A stretch of DNA of 64,000 bases. Origin: Alphaproteobacteria bacterium (GTDB taxonomy: Bacteria; Pseudomonadota; Alphaproteobacteria; WRAU01; Hepatincolaceae). The stretch lies in assembly GCA_009780035.1 (NCBI GenBank), contig WRAU01000005.1, forward strand, positions 1-64,000, in the 5' to 3' direction. The translations under genes were made by a program, and so were the position numbers. Positions 53,105-62,131 of this stretch are shown piece by piece (position 1 is the stretch's first letter; each line of letters opens with the position of its first letter). Below the pieces are notes generated by a model that worked only from the letters and a program-made list of their open reading frames with translations, was not told the origin of the DNA and searched no databases.

Positions 53105-53848
53105 ATGAGCAATGTAATTAAAATCATTCAAAACCATCGATCAATTAGAAGTTTTATAGATAAAGATATTCCCGATGAAATTTTAGATAATATTCTGCTT
53201 TCAGCACAAGCAATGCCTACTTCTAATAATAATCAAGATATTAGTGTAATTGTTTTGCGCGATAAGGTTAAAAAAGATATTATTGCCGAGCTTTCAGGGA
53301 ATCAGAAGCATATTAAAGATGCGCCGGTATTTTTAGTTTTTGTGGCAGATTTATATAAAACTCATCTGGCTGCCAAAAAAAATAGCATGCAGCAGAATTT
53401 AGAAAACCCAATGGATAAAATTATTACCGCAACATTTGATGCCGGCATTGCTATGGGGGCAGCAATTATTGCGGCGGAATCGCAAGGCTTAGGGGCAACA
53501 GCAATTGGGGCGGTTCGCAATAATATTGCCGGAGTTTCTAAAATTTTAGAACTGCCGGAATATGTTTTTCCTCTTGTAGGGTTATGCTTAGGATTTCCTT
53601 ATAATATTCCTGACAAGAAACCAAGATTCCCGTTGCCGGCTTTTGCGCATAATGAAATATATCAAAAAAATGCGATGGAAGGGTATATTAATGAATATGA
53701 TGAAATTATGAGCAATTATTTAATGAAGGTAAAAAGAGAAGTTGAGGTTAATTGGTCTTATAGAACTGCCTCTAGTATGGCAAAACCTAGCGATTCTTCT
53801 TTAGAAAATTTATTGCGTGAGCAAAAAATTATCCATAAGCAAGATTAA
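53105..53848 (+). CDS. NADPH-dependent FMN nitroreductase/oxidoreductase
   Basis: 247 residues, nitroreductase superfamily, NfsA/FRP-like. FMN contacts are HRSIRSFIDKDIP (residues 12-24), SAQAMPTSNNNQDISVIV and ESQGLGATAIGAVRNN. The C-terminal RFPLPAFAHNEIYQ is typical of the NfsA branch ('RLP....V...Y'). It reduces nitro compounds or free flavin; the physiological substrate is unknown. Confidence 0.85.
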   Translation: MSNVIKIIQNHRSIRSFIDKDIPDEILDNILLSAQAMPTSNNNQDISVIVLRDKVKKDIIAELSGNQKHIKDAPVFLVFVADLYKTHLAAKKNSMQQNLENPMDKIITATFDAGIAMGAAIIAAESQGLGATAIGAVRNNIAGVSKILELPEYVFPLVGLCLGFPYNIPDKKPRFPLPAFAHNEIYQKNAMEGYINEYDEIMSNYLMKVKREVEVNWSYRTASSMAKPSDSSLENLLREQKIIHKQD

Positions 53849-53869
53849 TATAGTATCTGCTGCAATTGT

Positions 53870-53894
53870 CATGCCATTTTCAATGGCATGACGA
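53870..53894. repeat. Perfect 11-bp hairpin, minimal member of the palindromic family
   Basis: GTCATGCCATT TTC AATGGCATGAC, followed by GAGGGC. The CATGACGAGG ending matches the repeat near 30627. It overlaps the 3' end of the small ORF at 53880. Confidence 0.55.
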
Positions 53895-54014
53895 GGGCTT
53901 TTCAAATGTTTTTTTAATTATACTTAAAGCATGATGTTCGGTTTTGCTAAATCTTTTATTAAATAATTTACCTATAGAATACAGTTTGTTAAATCTATCA
54001 AATTGTCTTGCCAT
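53880..54014 (-). CDS. Small basic protein downstream of a structured RNA
   Basis: 44 residues starting MARQFDRFNKLYSIGKLFNK, rich in Lys/Arg/Phe. A strong AGAGGTG ribosome site lies six to seven bases before the ATG on the minus strand, better than most annotated genes here. No family is recognised and there is no membrane segment. Its stop codon lies in the palindrome at 53870-53894. Upstream on the same strand lies the folded region 54047-54210, which could be its leader. Confidence 0.5.
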   Translation of the reverse strand: MARQFDRFNKLYSIGKLFNKRFSKTEHHALSIIKKTFEKPSSCH

Positions 54015-54046
54015 TGCTGCACCTCTTTCTAATATAATTATATTTA

Positions 54047-54210
54047 GGGCGGGAGATTAGCAACTCTACGACTAGGAGAGCGAGATTATTTCCACAAGGG
54101 TGTTGTATTCTCTGCTCTCCCGCCCATATATAATAATATATGAGAAAAAGAGCCATATATTAACGGAGTAGGCTCTATCCGTAGTCGTAAATATATGGGT
54201 TGCTACGCCC
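54047..54210. ncRNA. Candidate structured RNA with two alternative folds
   Basis: Fold 1: three collinear closing helices, GGGCG/CGCCC (54047-54051/54206-54210), GCAAC/GTTGC (54060-54064/54199-54203) and TACGACTA/TAGTCGTA (54067-54074/54182-54189), enclose three hairpins: GGAGAGC/GCTCTCC (54075-54081/54114-54120), CATATAT/ATATATG (54125-54131/54136-54142) and AGAGCC/GGCTCT (54149-54154/54171-54176). Fold 2: a 10-bp helix GGGCGGGAGA/TCTCCCGCCC (54047-54056/54116-54125) excludes fold 1. On the minus strand AGAGCC/GGCTCT is followed by TTTTTCTC, a terminator. The strand is unresolved; no known RNA family fits. Confidence 0.55.
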
Positions 54211-54276
54211 ACAATTAATTATTAAATAATTACTATTTATTGTCAATTTATTTTAACAATAATAGGCATAAAACGC

Positions 54277-54305
54277 TTTACACAAAGGCTTTTTTGAGCT
54301 ATAAT
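54277..54305 (+). promoter_or_regulatory. Promoter of the nuo operon
   Basis: TTTACA (54277-54282), 17-bp spacer, perfect TATAAT (54300-54305). The start near 54312 lies 27 bases before the nuoA ATG, which rules out the longer reading frame that opens at 54240. Confidence 0.85.
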
Positions 54306-54338
54306 ACCACAATATTAATTACAAATTGTGAGAGTAAA

Positions 54339-54722
54339 ATGGAAGTAGCTAATATTTCTACTGCTTATATGTTTGAATATTTCCCCGTGCTGTTTTTTAT
54401 TATTATAGCGTTAGGAATTATGGCAATGGCATTGCTTGCCTCTTATTTTATTGTTCCGCAAAATCCTTATCCTAATAAAGTATCTGCCTATGAATGCGGC
54501 TTTGATGCTATAGAAGACGCTACCAAACAGTTTGATGTGCGGTTTTATTTAGTAGCAGTATTATTTATTATTTTTGATATAGAAATTATATTTATGTATC
54601 CGTGGGCGGTATCTTTTTCGTCTTTAAACAATGTAGGATTTTACTCGATGCTTTTATTCTTGTTTATGCTAGGGTTAGGCTTTATTTATGAATGGAAAAA
54701 AGGAGCATTGCAATGGGATTAA
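54339..54722 (+). CDS. nuoA: NADH-quinone oxidoreductase subunit A
   Basis: 127 residues from ATG 54339, fixed by the promoter just upstream. Three membrane helices; the conserved loop [16 protein letters not shown]-type segment ([20 protein letters not shown]) and [22 protein letters not shown] are diagnostic of NuoA/ND3. It is part of the proton-pumping arm near the quinone site and overlaps nuoB by ten bases. Confidence 0.97.
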   Translation: MEVANISTAYMFEYFPVLFFIIIALGIMAMALLASYFIVPQNPYPNKVSAYECGFDAIEDATKQFDVRFYLVAVLFIIFDIEIIFMYPWAVSFSSLNNVGFYSMLLFLFMLGLGFIYEWKKGALQWD

Positions 54723-55231
54723 ATCTTCTTGATGGGCAAAACCAAGATGCCATTTTAAAACAGAACGATTCGCAGAAATCAGGTTTTTTTACAGCACAAA
54801 TAGATACTGTGGTTAATATGATTCGCGCAAACTCCATATGGCCAATGACTTTCGGCTTGGCTTGCTGCGCCATTGAAATGATGCACGGCTATATGGCAAG
54901 ATATGATCTGGATAGATTCGGGTCTATGCCTCGTCCTAGCCCTAGACAGTCAGATGTTATTATTGTGGCAGGAACGCTTACCAATAAAATGGCACCTGCT
55001 TACCGCAGAGTTTACGATCAAATGGCTGAACCAAGATATGTAATATCTATGGGGTCTTGCGCTAATAGCGGCGGATATTATTCGTATTCGTATTCGGTAG
55101 TAAGAGGCTGCGATAAAATTACACCTGTAGATGTTTATGTGCCGGGTTGTCCGCCAACTGCAGAGGCTTTGTTATATGGGCTTTTCCAATTGCAGAAAAA
55201 AATTAAAAGAACTGGAAAACTTTGGAGATAA
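54713..55231 (+). CDS. nuoB: NADH-quinone oxidoreductase subunit B
   Basis: 172 residues from ATG 54713, seven bases after AGGAG. It holds cluster N2, the last Fe-S centre before quinone: tandem Cys in [11 protein letters not shown], Cys in GSCANSGG and CPG motif [14 protein letters not shown]. Full family length. Confidence 0.98.
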   Translation: MGLNLLDGQNQDAILKQNDSQKSGFFTAQIDTVVNMIRANSIWPMTFGLACCAIEMMHGYMARYDLDRFGSMPRPSPRQSDVIIVAGTLTNKMAPAYRRVYDQMAEPRYVISMGSCANSGGYYSYSYSVVRGCDKITPVDVYVPGCPPTAEALLYGLFQLQKKIKRTGKLWR

Positions 55232-55236
55232 CATCT

Positions 55237-55881
55237 ATGCCTTCTTTTTATATTCCTAGTGAAGAAAAAGTAAAACAATTAGAAGAAATGCAGGCTGCAT
55301 TGCAAAGCAAGCTAGGCGATTCTATTGTAGAAGCTGCAATTATTAATAATGAAGCTGAAATAACTATTCAAAAAGAAAGTGTTTTAAAAGTTTTTAAAGA
55401 ACTGAAAGATAATTCTAAATTTTTATTTAAGCAGCTGATTGATATTGCAGCGGTTGATTATCCTGAAAGAGACCAGCGGTTTGAGGTGGTTTATCTATTG
55501 TTAAGTTTAGCTAATAATTTGCGGTTGAAAGTTAAAATTAATATCTCTGAAGACTTTATTGTAGATTCCCTTACCGATATTTATACTAATTCCGATTGGC
55601 TGGAAAGAGAAGTTTACGATATGTTCGGTATATATTTCGGCGGTCATAAAGATTTAAGAAGAATTTTAACTGATTTCGGCTTTGAAGGAGCTCCTCTGCG
55701 GAAAGATTTCCCCCTTAGCGGTTTTGTAGAGGTAGAATTTAATGAAGAATATCAGCGGGTAATGTATAAACCGGTTAGACTTACTCAAGATTATAGAGAT
55801 TTTTCTTCTAATAATCCTTGGATTGATGAGGTTAAAACTGATACTTTCAATTTTTTAAACAAAAAGGCAAAAGCTGAATAA
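55237..55881 (+). CDS. nuoC: NADH-quinone oxidoreductase subunit C
   Basis: 214 residues from ATG 55237; the TTG at 55222 overlaps nuoB and its ribosome site GGAG belongs to 55237. The signature is DWLEREVYDMFGIYFGGHKDL, then RILTDFGFEGAPLRKDFPL. It is the hydrophilic partner of NuoD in the connecting module. Confidence 0.97.
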   Translation: MPSFYIPSEEKVKQLEEMQAALQSKLGDSIVEAAIINNEAEITIQKESVLKVFKELKDNSKFLFKQLIDIAAVDYPERDQRFEVVYLLLSLANNLRLKVKINISEDFIVDSLTDIYTNSDWLEREVYDMFGIYFGGHKDLRRILTDFGFEGAPLRKDFPLSGFVEVEFNEEYQRVMYKPVRLTQDYRDFSSNNPWIDEVKTDTFNFLNKKAKAE

Positions 55882-55940
55882 AAGATGTTTTATGTAAAAG
55901 CATCTAATTAAAGATTAAATTAGATTTCATAGGATTTTAA

Positions 55941-57122
55941 ATGTCTGAAGAGATAAAAGTTAGAACAACAACATTAAATTTTGGACCCCAGCATCCATCT
56001 TCACATGGGGTGCTAAGAATGGTTTTAGAATTAGACGGCGAGCTTGTAAAAAGAGTTGAGCCTCATGTAGGGCAGCTGCATCGCGGCACAGAAAAACTTA
56101 TAGAGCATAAAACTTATACGCAGAATATTCCTTTTTTTGATAGGCTAGACTATGTTTCGCCAATTAACTACGAGCATGCTTGGGTATTGGCTGCTGAAAA
56201 ATTACTGCAGCTAGAAATTCCAGAGCGGGCAAAATATATTAGAGTTTTGTTTTTAGAATTAAGCCGAATCTCTAGGCATTTGTTTGGATTAGGAGCTCAG
56301 GCTATGGACGCTGGGGCGATGACGCCAATGATATGGGCTTTTGAATCCCGCGAACAAATTATGGAATTTTTTGAGGCAACCACTGGGGCAAGAATGCACA
56401 CTAACTACTTCCGCGTGGGCGGGGTAGCTATAGATTTACCTGAGGGATTAACGGCAAAAATTCAAGAATGGACTTATCAGTTTGAAAAAGATTTTAAAGA
56501 CGCTATGGATTTAGTGGTTGATAATAGAATCTTTAAACAGCGGTCGGTTAATATCGGCAAGGTAGATAAAAACCAAGCCTTAGATTTTGGCTTTACCGGT
56601 CCTAACCTTAGGGCGGCTGGCGTAGCTTGGGATTTAAGAAAAGCACAGCCTTACGAAATTTACGATAAACTAGACTTTGATGTAATAGTTGGCACGCATG
56701 GCGATGCTTATGACAGATTCCTAGTTCGCATCGGCGAGGTTTACGAAAGTATAAAACTTATTAGACAATGTATTCTGCATATGCCTGCAGGCTTAGTTAA
56801 AACAGATAACTATAAATTTACTACGCCTCCGCGCGCTGCTATGAAAGAATCTATGGAATCTTTAATTCATCATTTTAAATTTTTCTCTGAAGGATTCTAT
56901 GTTCCAGAGGGTGAAGTATATGTTCCTGTAGAAACTCCTACGGGAGAATTTGGGGTATATTTAGTATCAAAAGGAAAAAATAAGCCTTATCGGGCGAAAC
57001 TGCGCTCAAATGGTTTTGCACATCTGCAGGCAATTAAACAGATTGGCGTTGGCTATCAGCTGGCAGATTTATCTTCCATTCTAGGCAGTTTGGATGTGGT
57101 TTTTGGTGAAATAGATAGATAG
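55941..57122 (+). CDS. nuoD: NADH-quinone oxidoreductase subunit D
   Basis: 393 residues. It forms the quinone pocket with NuoB. The N-terminal FGPQHPSSHGVLRMVLELDG carries the quinone-binding His; HRGTEKLIEHKTYTQ and PERAKYIRVLFLELSRISRH follow, and the C-terminal SILGSLDVVFGEIDR is invariant. Separate nuoC and nuoD genes are the alphaproteobacterial state. Confidence 0.98.
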   Translation: MSEEIKVRTTTLNFGPQHPSSHGVLRMVLELDGELVKRVEPHVGQLHRGTEKLIEHKTYTQNIPFFDRLDYVSPINYEHAWVLAAEKLLQLEIPERAKYIRVLFLELSRISRHLFGLGAQAMDAGAMTPMIWAFESREQIMEFFEATTGARMHTNYFRVGGVAIDLPEGLTAKIQEWTYQFEKDFKDAMDLVVDNRIFKQRSVNIGKVDKNQALDFGFTGPNLRAAGVAWDLRKAQPYEIYDKLDFDVIVGTHGDAYDRFLVRIGEVYESIKLIRQCILHMPAGLVKTDNYKFTTPPRAAMKESMESLIHHFKFFSEGFYVPEGEVYVPVETPTGEFGVYLVSKGKNKPYRAKLRSNGFAHLQAIKQIGVGYQLADLSSILGSLDVVFGEIDR

Positions 57123-57156
57123 CAAATGGGTTGAGTAAAAAATAGGTTAAAGAAAA

Positions 57157-57699
57157 ATGCTAGAAATATTTAGTTTTAGTGAAGAAAATAAAAAATTAGC
57201 ACAGGATACCCTTAAAAAATATCCGGAAAGTAAAAGATTTAGTGCAATTATGCCGCTTTTAACTATGGCGCAAAATCAAAACGGCGGCTATTTAACTGAA
57301 AATGTTATTGCCTATGTTGCAGATTATTTGGGTGTATCGGTTATGTCGGTGGCTGAGGTTGCTAATTTTTACTCTATGTATAATTTAAAGCCTGTGGGTA
57401 AATATTTAATTCAAACCTGTAATTCGGTGGTGTGCTGTATGAAAGGAAGCGATGAGCTATACGAGCATGCTAAAGAAATTACCGGAACTAAAAATAAAGA
57501 TGTTTCAGCTGATGGTTTATTTAGTGTTAAAAAAGTAGAATGTCTTGGAGCTTGCTCTAACGCTATTGCTGTGAAAATTAATGATGTTTTTGTGGAAGAA
57601 GCAACTAAAGCAAGTTTGGCGGAACGGGTGGCAAATCTTAAGCAAGGCTTGCCGTTAGAGGAAAAATTTATTGTCCGTAAGTCTTTAATTGAAGAATAG
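57157..57699 (+). CDS. nuoE: NADH-quinone oxidoreductase subunit E (2Fe-2S)
   Basis: 180 residues. Thioredoxin-like fold with the four N1a cysteines: two in LIQTCNSVVCCMKGS and two in VECLGACSNA. It belongs to the NADH-oxidising module with NuoF and NuoG. The helical N-terminus (KYPESKRFSAIMPLLTMAQ) is typical. Confidence 0.96.
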   Translation: MLEIFSFSEENKKLAQDTLKKYPESKRFSAIMPLLTMAQNQNGGYLTENVIAYVADYLGVSVMSVAEVANFYSMYNLKPVGKYLIQTCNSVVCCMKGSDELYEHAKEITGTKNKDVSADGLFSVKKVECLGACSNAIAVKINDVFVEEATKASLAERVANLKQGLPLEEKFIVRKSLIEE

Positions 57700-57728
57700 A
57701 ATACGGATTGCAATAATAGAGGTTATTA

Positions 57729-58982
57729 ATGTTAGAAAAAAACGATAGAGTTTTTAATAATTTATACGGAACAAAAGGAGTTAGCTTTGATGTGGCTAAA
57801 TCTCTTGGCGATTTTAGTAATTTGAAAGAAATTCTAGGCAAAGGTGCTGATTATATTATTAATGAAATAAAAAACTCGCAGCTTAAAGGACGCGGCGGCG
57901 CAGGGTTTCCTACTGGCATGAAATGGTCTTTTATTAATAAAAAAGATCCTCGTCCAAAATATTTAGTAATTAATGGCGATGAAGGCGAACCAGGAACTTG
58001 TAAAGACAGAGAAATTATCCGCCACGAGCCTTATAAAATTGTAGAAGGCGCAATTATTTCCTCTTATGCTATTGAGGCTAAGGCTTGTTATATTTACATT
58101 CGCGGCGAATTTATTCAAGAAACCAGAGCTTTGCAAAAAGCTATTGACGACGCTTATGCCAATGGTTTGTTAGGTAAAAATTGCTTAGGAATGTATGATT
58201 TAGATATTTACATTCACTTCGGTGCAGGTGCGTATATTTGCGGCGAAGAAACCGCTCTTTTAGAAAGCCTTGAGGGCAGAAAAGGTTTTCCGAGAATAAA
58301 GCCTCCTTTTCCAGCTGTCAGCGGACTTTATGCTAATCCTACAGTAATTAACAATATTGAAACCATTGCTGTTGTGCCGACTATTTTAAGAAGAGGGGCG
58401 GATTGGTATAAATCTATGGGCGTAGCAGAGGCAGCCGGCACAAAACTATTTTGCATTTCGGGATTTGTGAATAATCCTTGTGTGGTTGAAGAAAAATTAG
58501 GAATCGGTTTTAAAGAATTAATAGATACACACTGCGGTGGTGTAATTGGTGGTTGGGATAACTTTTTAGCAGTTATTCCTGGCGGATCTTCCACCCCAAT
58601 TATTCCAGCTGCTTTGTGCGAAAGACTGACTATGGATTTTGAGGGTATGAAAGCCGTAGGCAGCAGTTTAGGAACAGGGGCGGTAATAGTTTTTAATAAA
58701 TCTGTAGAAATTTTACGGGCTATGAAAAATATTGTTGCTTTTTATAATCATGAAAGCTGCGGACAGTGCACGCCATGCCGTGAAGGTTCAGCGGCAGCGG
58801 TTAAAATTATGAATTCCATTATAAATAAAGAAGCGCAGCCAAAAGATGTAGATTTGCTAGAGCGCATTATGGACGATACTTTCGGCACAACCATCTGCGC
58901 ACTGAATGATGCAACTGTATTTGCTGTGAAAGGCTTTTTAAAGCATTATAAAGAAGATATAAAACAAAGTTTACAAATATAA
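57729..58982 (+). CDS. nuoF: NADH-quinone oxidoreductase subunit F
   Basis: 417 residues. It oxidises NADH through FMN and passes electrons to cluster N3. NADH/FMN motifs: GRGGAGFPTGMKWSF and NGDEGEPGTCKDREI; FGAGAYICGEETALLESLEG. The N3 cysteines are ESCGQCTPCREG and a distal Cys in TTICAL. Confidence 0.98.
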   Translation: MLEKNDRVFNNLYGTKGVSFDVAKSLGDFSNLKEILGKGADYIINEIKNSQLKGRGGAGFPTGMKWSFINKKDPRPKYLVINGDEGEPGTCKDREIIRHEPYKIVEGAIISSYAIEAKACYIYIRGEFIQETRALQKAIDDAYANGLLGKNCLGMYDLDIYIHFGAGAYICGEETALLESLEGRKGFPRIKPPFPAVSGLYANPTVINNIETIAVVPTILRRGADWYKSMGVAEAAGTKLFCISGFVNNPCVVEEKLGIGFKELIDTHCGGVIGGWDNFLAVIPGGSSTPIIPAALCERLTMDFEGMKAVGSSLGTGAVIVFNKSVEILRAMKNIVAFYNHESCGQCTPCREGSAAAVKIMNSIINKEAQPKDVDLLERIMDDTFGTTICALNDATVFAVKGFLKHYKEDIKQSLQI

Positions 58983-58993
58983 GAGGATATTCT

Positions 58994-61024
58994 ATGCCTA
59001 AAATTGTTATTAATGGCGAAGAAAATGAAGTAAAAGATGGATTAACTATAATCCAAGCATGCGACGAGTTAGGAATCCAAATACCAAGATTCTGCTATCA
59101 CGATAAGCTCCCATCGGTTGGCAGCTGCAGAATGTGTATGGTAGAAATTTCTGGTTCAAGAAAACTTGTGCCGTCTTGCGCTACTACAGTTGCTGAAGGT
59201 ATGGAAATTCAAACTGAAACTGAAGCAATTCATAAAGCTAGAAAAATGGTTTTAGAAATGCTGCTGGTAAATCATCCGCTTGACTGCCCTATTTGTGATA
59301 AAGGCGGCGAATGCGATTTGCAAGATCAAACCTATCGCTATGGATTAGATAACAGTGCCATTAATGTGGTTAAACGGGCGGTTGAACAAAAAGATTTTGG
59401 TCCGCTGATAGACCCTTATATGACCCGTTGCATTCATTGCACTAGATGTATCCGTTTTGCTACAGAAATTGCCGGCGTGCAAGAGCTGGGAGCATTGGGC
59501 AGGGGTGATCATACTGAGATCAGCATGTATATATCTAAAGCCCTTTCTAGTGAGCTTTCTGGGAATTTGGCTGAAGTTTGTCCGGTTGGTGCATTAACTA
59601 ACTCGCAATATGCCTTTAAAGCGCGTCCGTGGGAATTAATCTCTACTGAAACCATTGATGTTATGGATGCTATTGGATCTAATATTAAGGTAGATGCAAG
59701 CACGCTTGCAGTGCTTCGGATTATGCCAAAAATTAATGACGAAATTAATGAAAGCTGGATAGGCGATAAATCAAGATATATTGTTGATGCCTTAAGAATT
59801 CAAAGGCTAGATCAGCCTATGGTTAGAATTAATTCCCGCCTTAGCAAGTCTTCATGGCATGAGGCTTTTAAAGTTATTGCCGATAAGTTGAAATCACTGA
59901 ACGGCAGTCAGGTGGCTGCGCTTATGGGTGATTTTGTAGATGTGGAAACTGCCTTTATTACGAAAAAATTATTTAATGCGCTTAAGTGCGATAACCTTGA
60001 TTGCAGGGGTGGCATAAACTTTGATGCTAATGATAGGGGTTCGTATTTATTTAATACAACTATAACGGGAATTGAAGAAGCTGACAGCTGTTTAATTGTT
60101 GGTTCTAATCCTAGATTTGAAGCTCCCGTATTAAATGCCCGTCTTCGCAAAAGATATTTAAAGGGCGGTTTTGAAATTGCGGTTATTGGCGATAAATACG
60201 ATGGCAATTATAAGTATGATTATTTAGGAAACAATATTGCAATTTTAAATGATATTCTTGATGGCAAGCATGAGTGGGTTAAGAAGTTAAAATCTTCTAA
60301 AAAGCCTATGATTATTCTTGGTCAGGGTGCATTCTATGGCAATGATGCTGCTGAGGTTATATCGCTGGCGAAGGCTGTGGCGGTTAAATATAACATGATT
60401 CAAAAAGACTGGAACGGCTATAATGTTCTAAATACTTCAACAGGCATGCTAAGTGCATTGGAAGCAGGATTTGTATCGCAAGATAAAAAAGTTGATACTA
60501 ACAGCATTATAGAGGCAATGAAAGCTAGAAATATTAAATTCTTGTGGCTTAATAATGTGGATAATATAAATTTTGACAGCATTCCGCAGGATGTTTTTGT
60601 AGTTTATCAGGGACATCATGGTGATAAGGGGGCGGCAAGAGCTGATGTAGTTTTATCGTCTAACTTATGGCTAGAACAAAACGGCACTTATGTAAATATA
60701 GAAGGCAGATTCCAAAGAGCCTATAAGGCGGTTCCAAGTGTAGGTGAATCTAAAGAAAGCTGGAAAATTATTAGAAAATTAGCTGAATATATAAATGTTG
60801 ATTTACATGTAGAAACATTTGAAGATCTGCGGAATCAAATAGCTGCCGCCAACCCTAATTTTAATGCCGAATTTAGTGCGGCTAGCTTTAATAATAACAG
60901 TGCTGCTGTTCCTAGTTTGGCGGGCGAGATCAAATCTGTAATAGAAAATTATTACAGGACTGATATTATCAGTAAAAATTCTGTTAAAATGGCAGAATGC
61001 ACGAAATTATTTATGAAAAAATAA
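58994..61024 (+). CDS. nuoG: NADH-quinone oxidoreductase subunit G
   Basis: 676 residues, the short alphaproteobacterial/mitochondrial-type form. The N-terminal 2Fe-2S domain has RFCYHDKLPSVGSCRMC; the His/Cys cluster motif is HPLDCPICDKGGECDLQDQ; the 4Fe-4S site is TRCIHCTRCIRFA with a later VCPVGAL. The C-terminal half is the molybdopterin-oxidoreductase-like domain without cofactor residues. Confidence 0.97.
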   Translation: MPKIVINGEENEVKDGLTIIQACDELGIQIPRFCYHDKLPSVGSCRMCMVEISGSRKLVPSCATTVAEGMEIQTETEAIHKARKMVLEMLLVNHPLDCPICDKGGECDLQDQTYRYGLDNSAINVVKRAVEQKDFGPLIDPYMTRCIHCTRCIRFATEIAGVQELGALGRGDHTEISMYISKALSSELSGNLAEVCPVGALTNSQYAFKARPWELISTETIDVMDAIGSNIKVDASTLAVLRIMPKINDEINESWIGDKSRYIVDALRIQRLDQPMVRINSRLSKSSWHEAFKVIADKLKSLNGSQVAALMGDFVDVETAFITKKLFNALKCDNLDCRGGINFDANDRGSYLFNTTITGIEEADSCLIVGSNPRFEAPVLNARLRKRYLKGGFEIAVIGDKYDGNYKYDYLGNNIAILNDILDGKHEWVKKLKSSKKPMIILGQGAFYGNDAAEVISLAKAVAVKYNMIQKDWNGYNVLNTSTGMLSALEAGFVSQDKKVDTNSIIEAMKARNIKFLWLNNVDNINFDSIPQDVFVVYQGHHGDKGAARADVVLSSNLWLEQNGTYVNIEGRFQRAYKAVPSVGESKESWKIIRKLAEYINVDLHVETFEDLRNQIAAANPNFNAEFSAASFNNNSAAVPSLAGEIKSVIENYYRTDIISKNSVKMAECTKLFMKK

Positions 61025-61054
61025 CACGGAATAAATTAATAAAGAGAAAACAAT

Positions 61055-62122
61055 ATGCTGCTATATCTTTCTAATATGATACAAGAATTCATCGCCTGGC
61101 TTTTTTCTCTTGCAGGATTGCCGGAAGCAGGCGTGCCTTATGTAAGTGTATTTATAAAAGCAATTATAATTATTGTGGTAATTATGATGTGCGTGGCTTA
61201 TTTAACTTGGCTGGAAAGAAAAATCCACGGTCTTGTGGCTCGGCGTAAAGGTCCTAATGTGGTTGGTCCTATAGGTTTATTGCAGCCGATATTTGATGGG
61301 GTTAAGCTGCTGCTTAAGGAAATGATTTTTCCAGCAAATGCTAATAAATTTATTTTTGTGCTGGCTCCGGTAATTACTTTTTTAGTAGCATTGCTTGGCT
61401 GGGTTATAATTCCTGTGGAAAAAGGAGTTGTTTTTGCCGACCTTAATGTTGGGGTGCTGTATTTGCTGGCAGTGTCTTCTTTAGCAGTTTACGGAATAAT
61501 TATGGCAGGCTGGGCTAGTAATTCGCAGTATTCTTTTTTAGGAGCCATCCGTTCTTCTTCGCAAATGATTTCTTATGAAATTGCTATGGGTGTGGTAATT
61601 GTTTGCGTAGTGCTTTTAACCGGCAGTCTTAATATGACTAAAATTGTTTTGGCGCAGCAGGATTTATGGTTTTTTATTAAATTATTTCCAATAGCAATTT
61701 TATTTTTTATTATTATTGTAGCGGAAACTAACCGCCATCCATTTGATTTACCGGAAGCAGAGGCTGATATTGTAGCAGGGTATCATACAGAATATTCCGG
61801 CTTTATTTTTGCCTTATTCTTTTTGGCGGAATATGCCAACATGATTTTAATGTCTTCGTTTTTTACCATTTTATTCTTAGGAGGCTGGCTTCCGTTATTT
61901 GATATTGCGCCTTTAAATTTAATCCCAAGTTTCTTTTGGTTTGTATTAAAAGTAATTGTTTGTTTATGGTTAATGATTCAGCTGCGGAGCATTCTGCCAA
62001 GATACAGATATGATCAGCTTATGAGATTAGGCTGGAAGGTATTTATTCCTTTAAGTTTGCTGTTTTTTGTATTTTTAGCAGTTCTTTTAAGAGCAATTAA
62101 CTATATTCCAGCGGTTTATTAG
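61055..62122 (+). CDS. nuoH: NADH-quinone oxidoreductase subunit H
   Basis: 355 residues with about eight membrane helices. Family signatures: AYLTWLERKIHGLVARRKGP near residue 50, GPIGLLQPIFDGVKLLLKE, and AETNRHPFDLPEAEADIVAG around residue 228, whose acidic residues link quinone reduction to proton pumping. Confidence 0.97.
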   Translation: MLLYLSNMIQEFIAWLFSLAGLPEAGVPYVSVFIKAIIIIVVIMMCVAYLTWLERKIHGLVARRKGPNVVGPIGLLQPIFDGVKLLLKEMIFPANANKFIFVLAPVITFLVALLGWVIIPVEKGVVFADLNVGVLYLLAVSSLAVYGIIMAGWASNSQYSFLGAIRSSSQMISYEIAMGVVIVCVVLLTGSLNMTKIVLAQQDLWFFIKLFPIAILFFIIIVAETNRHPFDLPEAEADIVAGYHTEYSGFIFALFFLAEYANMILMSSFFTILFLGGWLPLFDIAPLNLIPSFFWFVLKVIVCLWLMIQLRSILPRYRYDQLMRLGWKVFIPLSLLFFVFLAVLLRAINYIPAVY

Positions 62123-62131
62123 GAGAAGAAA

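Noticed and set aside
54047-54210. tmRNA, RNase P RNA or SRP RNA for the structured region
   Set aside because: No acceptor/T-arm, no Ala-rich tag, no RNase P core or SRP GGAA-tetraloop motif could be found; 6S RNA is not excluded but the branching is wrong.
54240-54338. Longer nuoA start at 54240
   Set aside because: A near-consensus promoter lies inside this stretch; the 127-residue form has family length.
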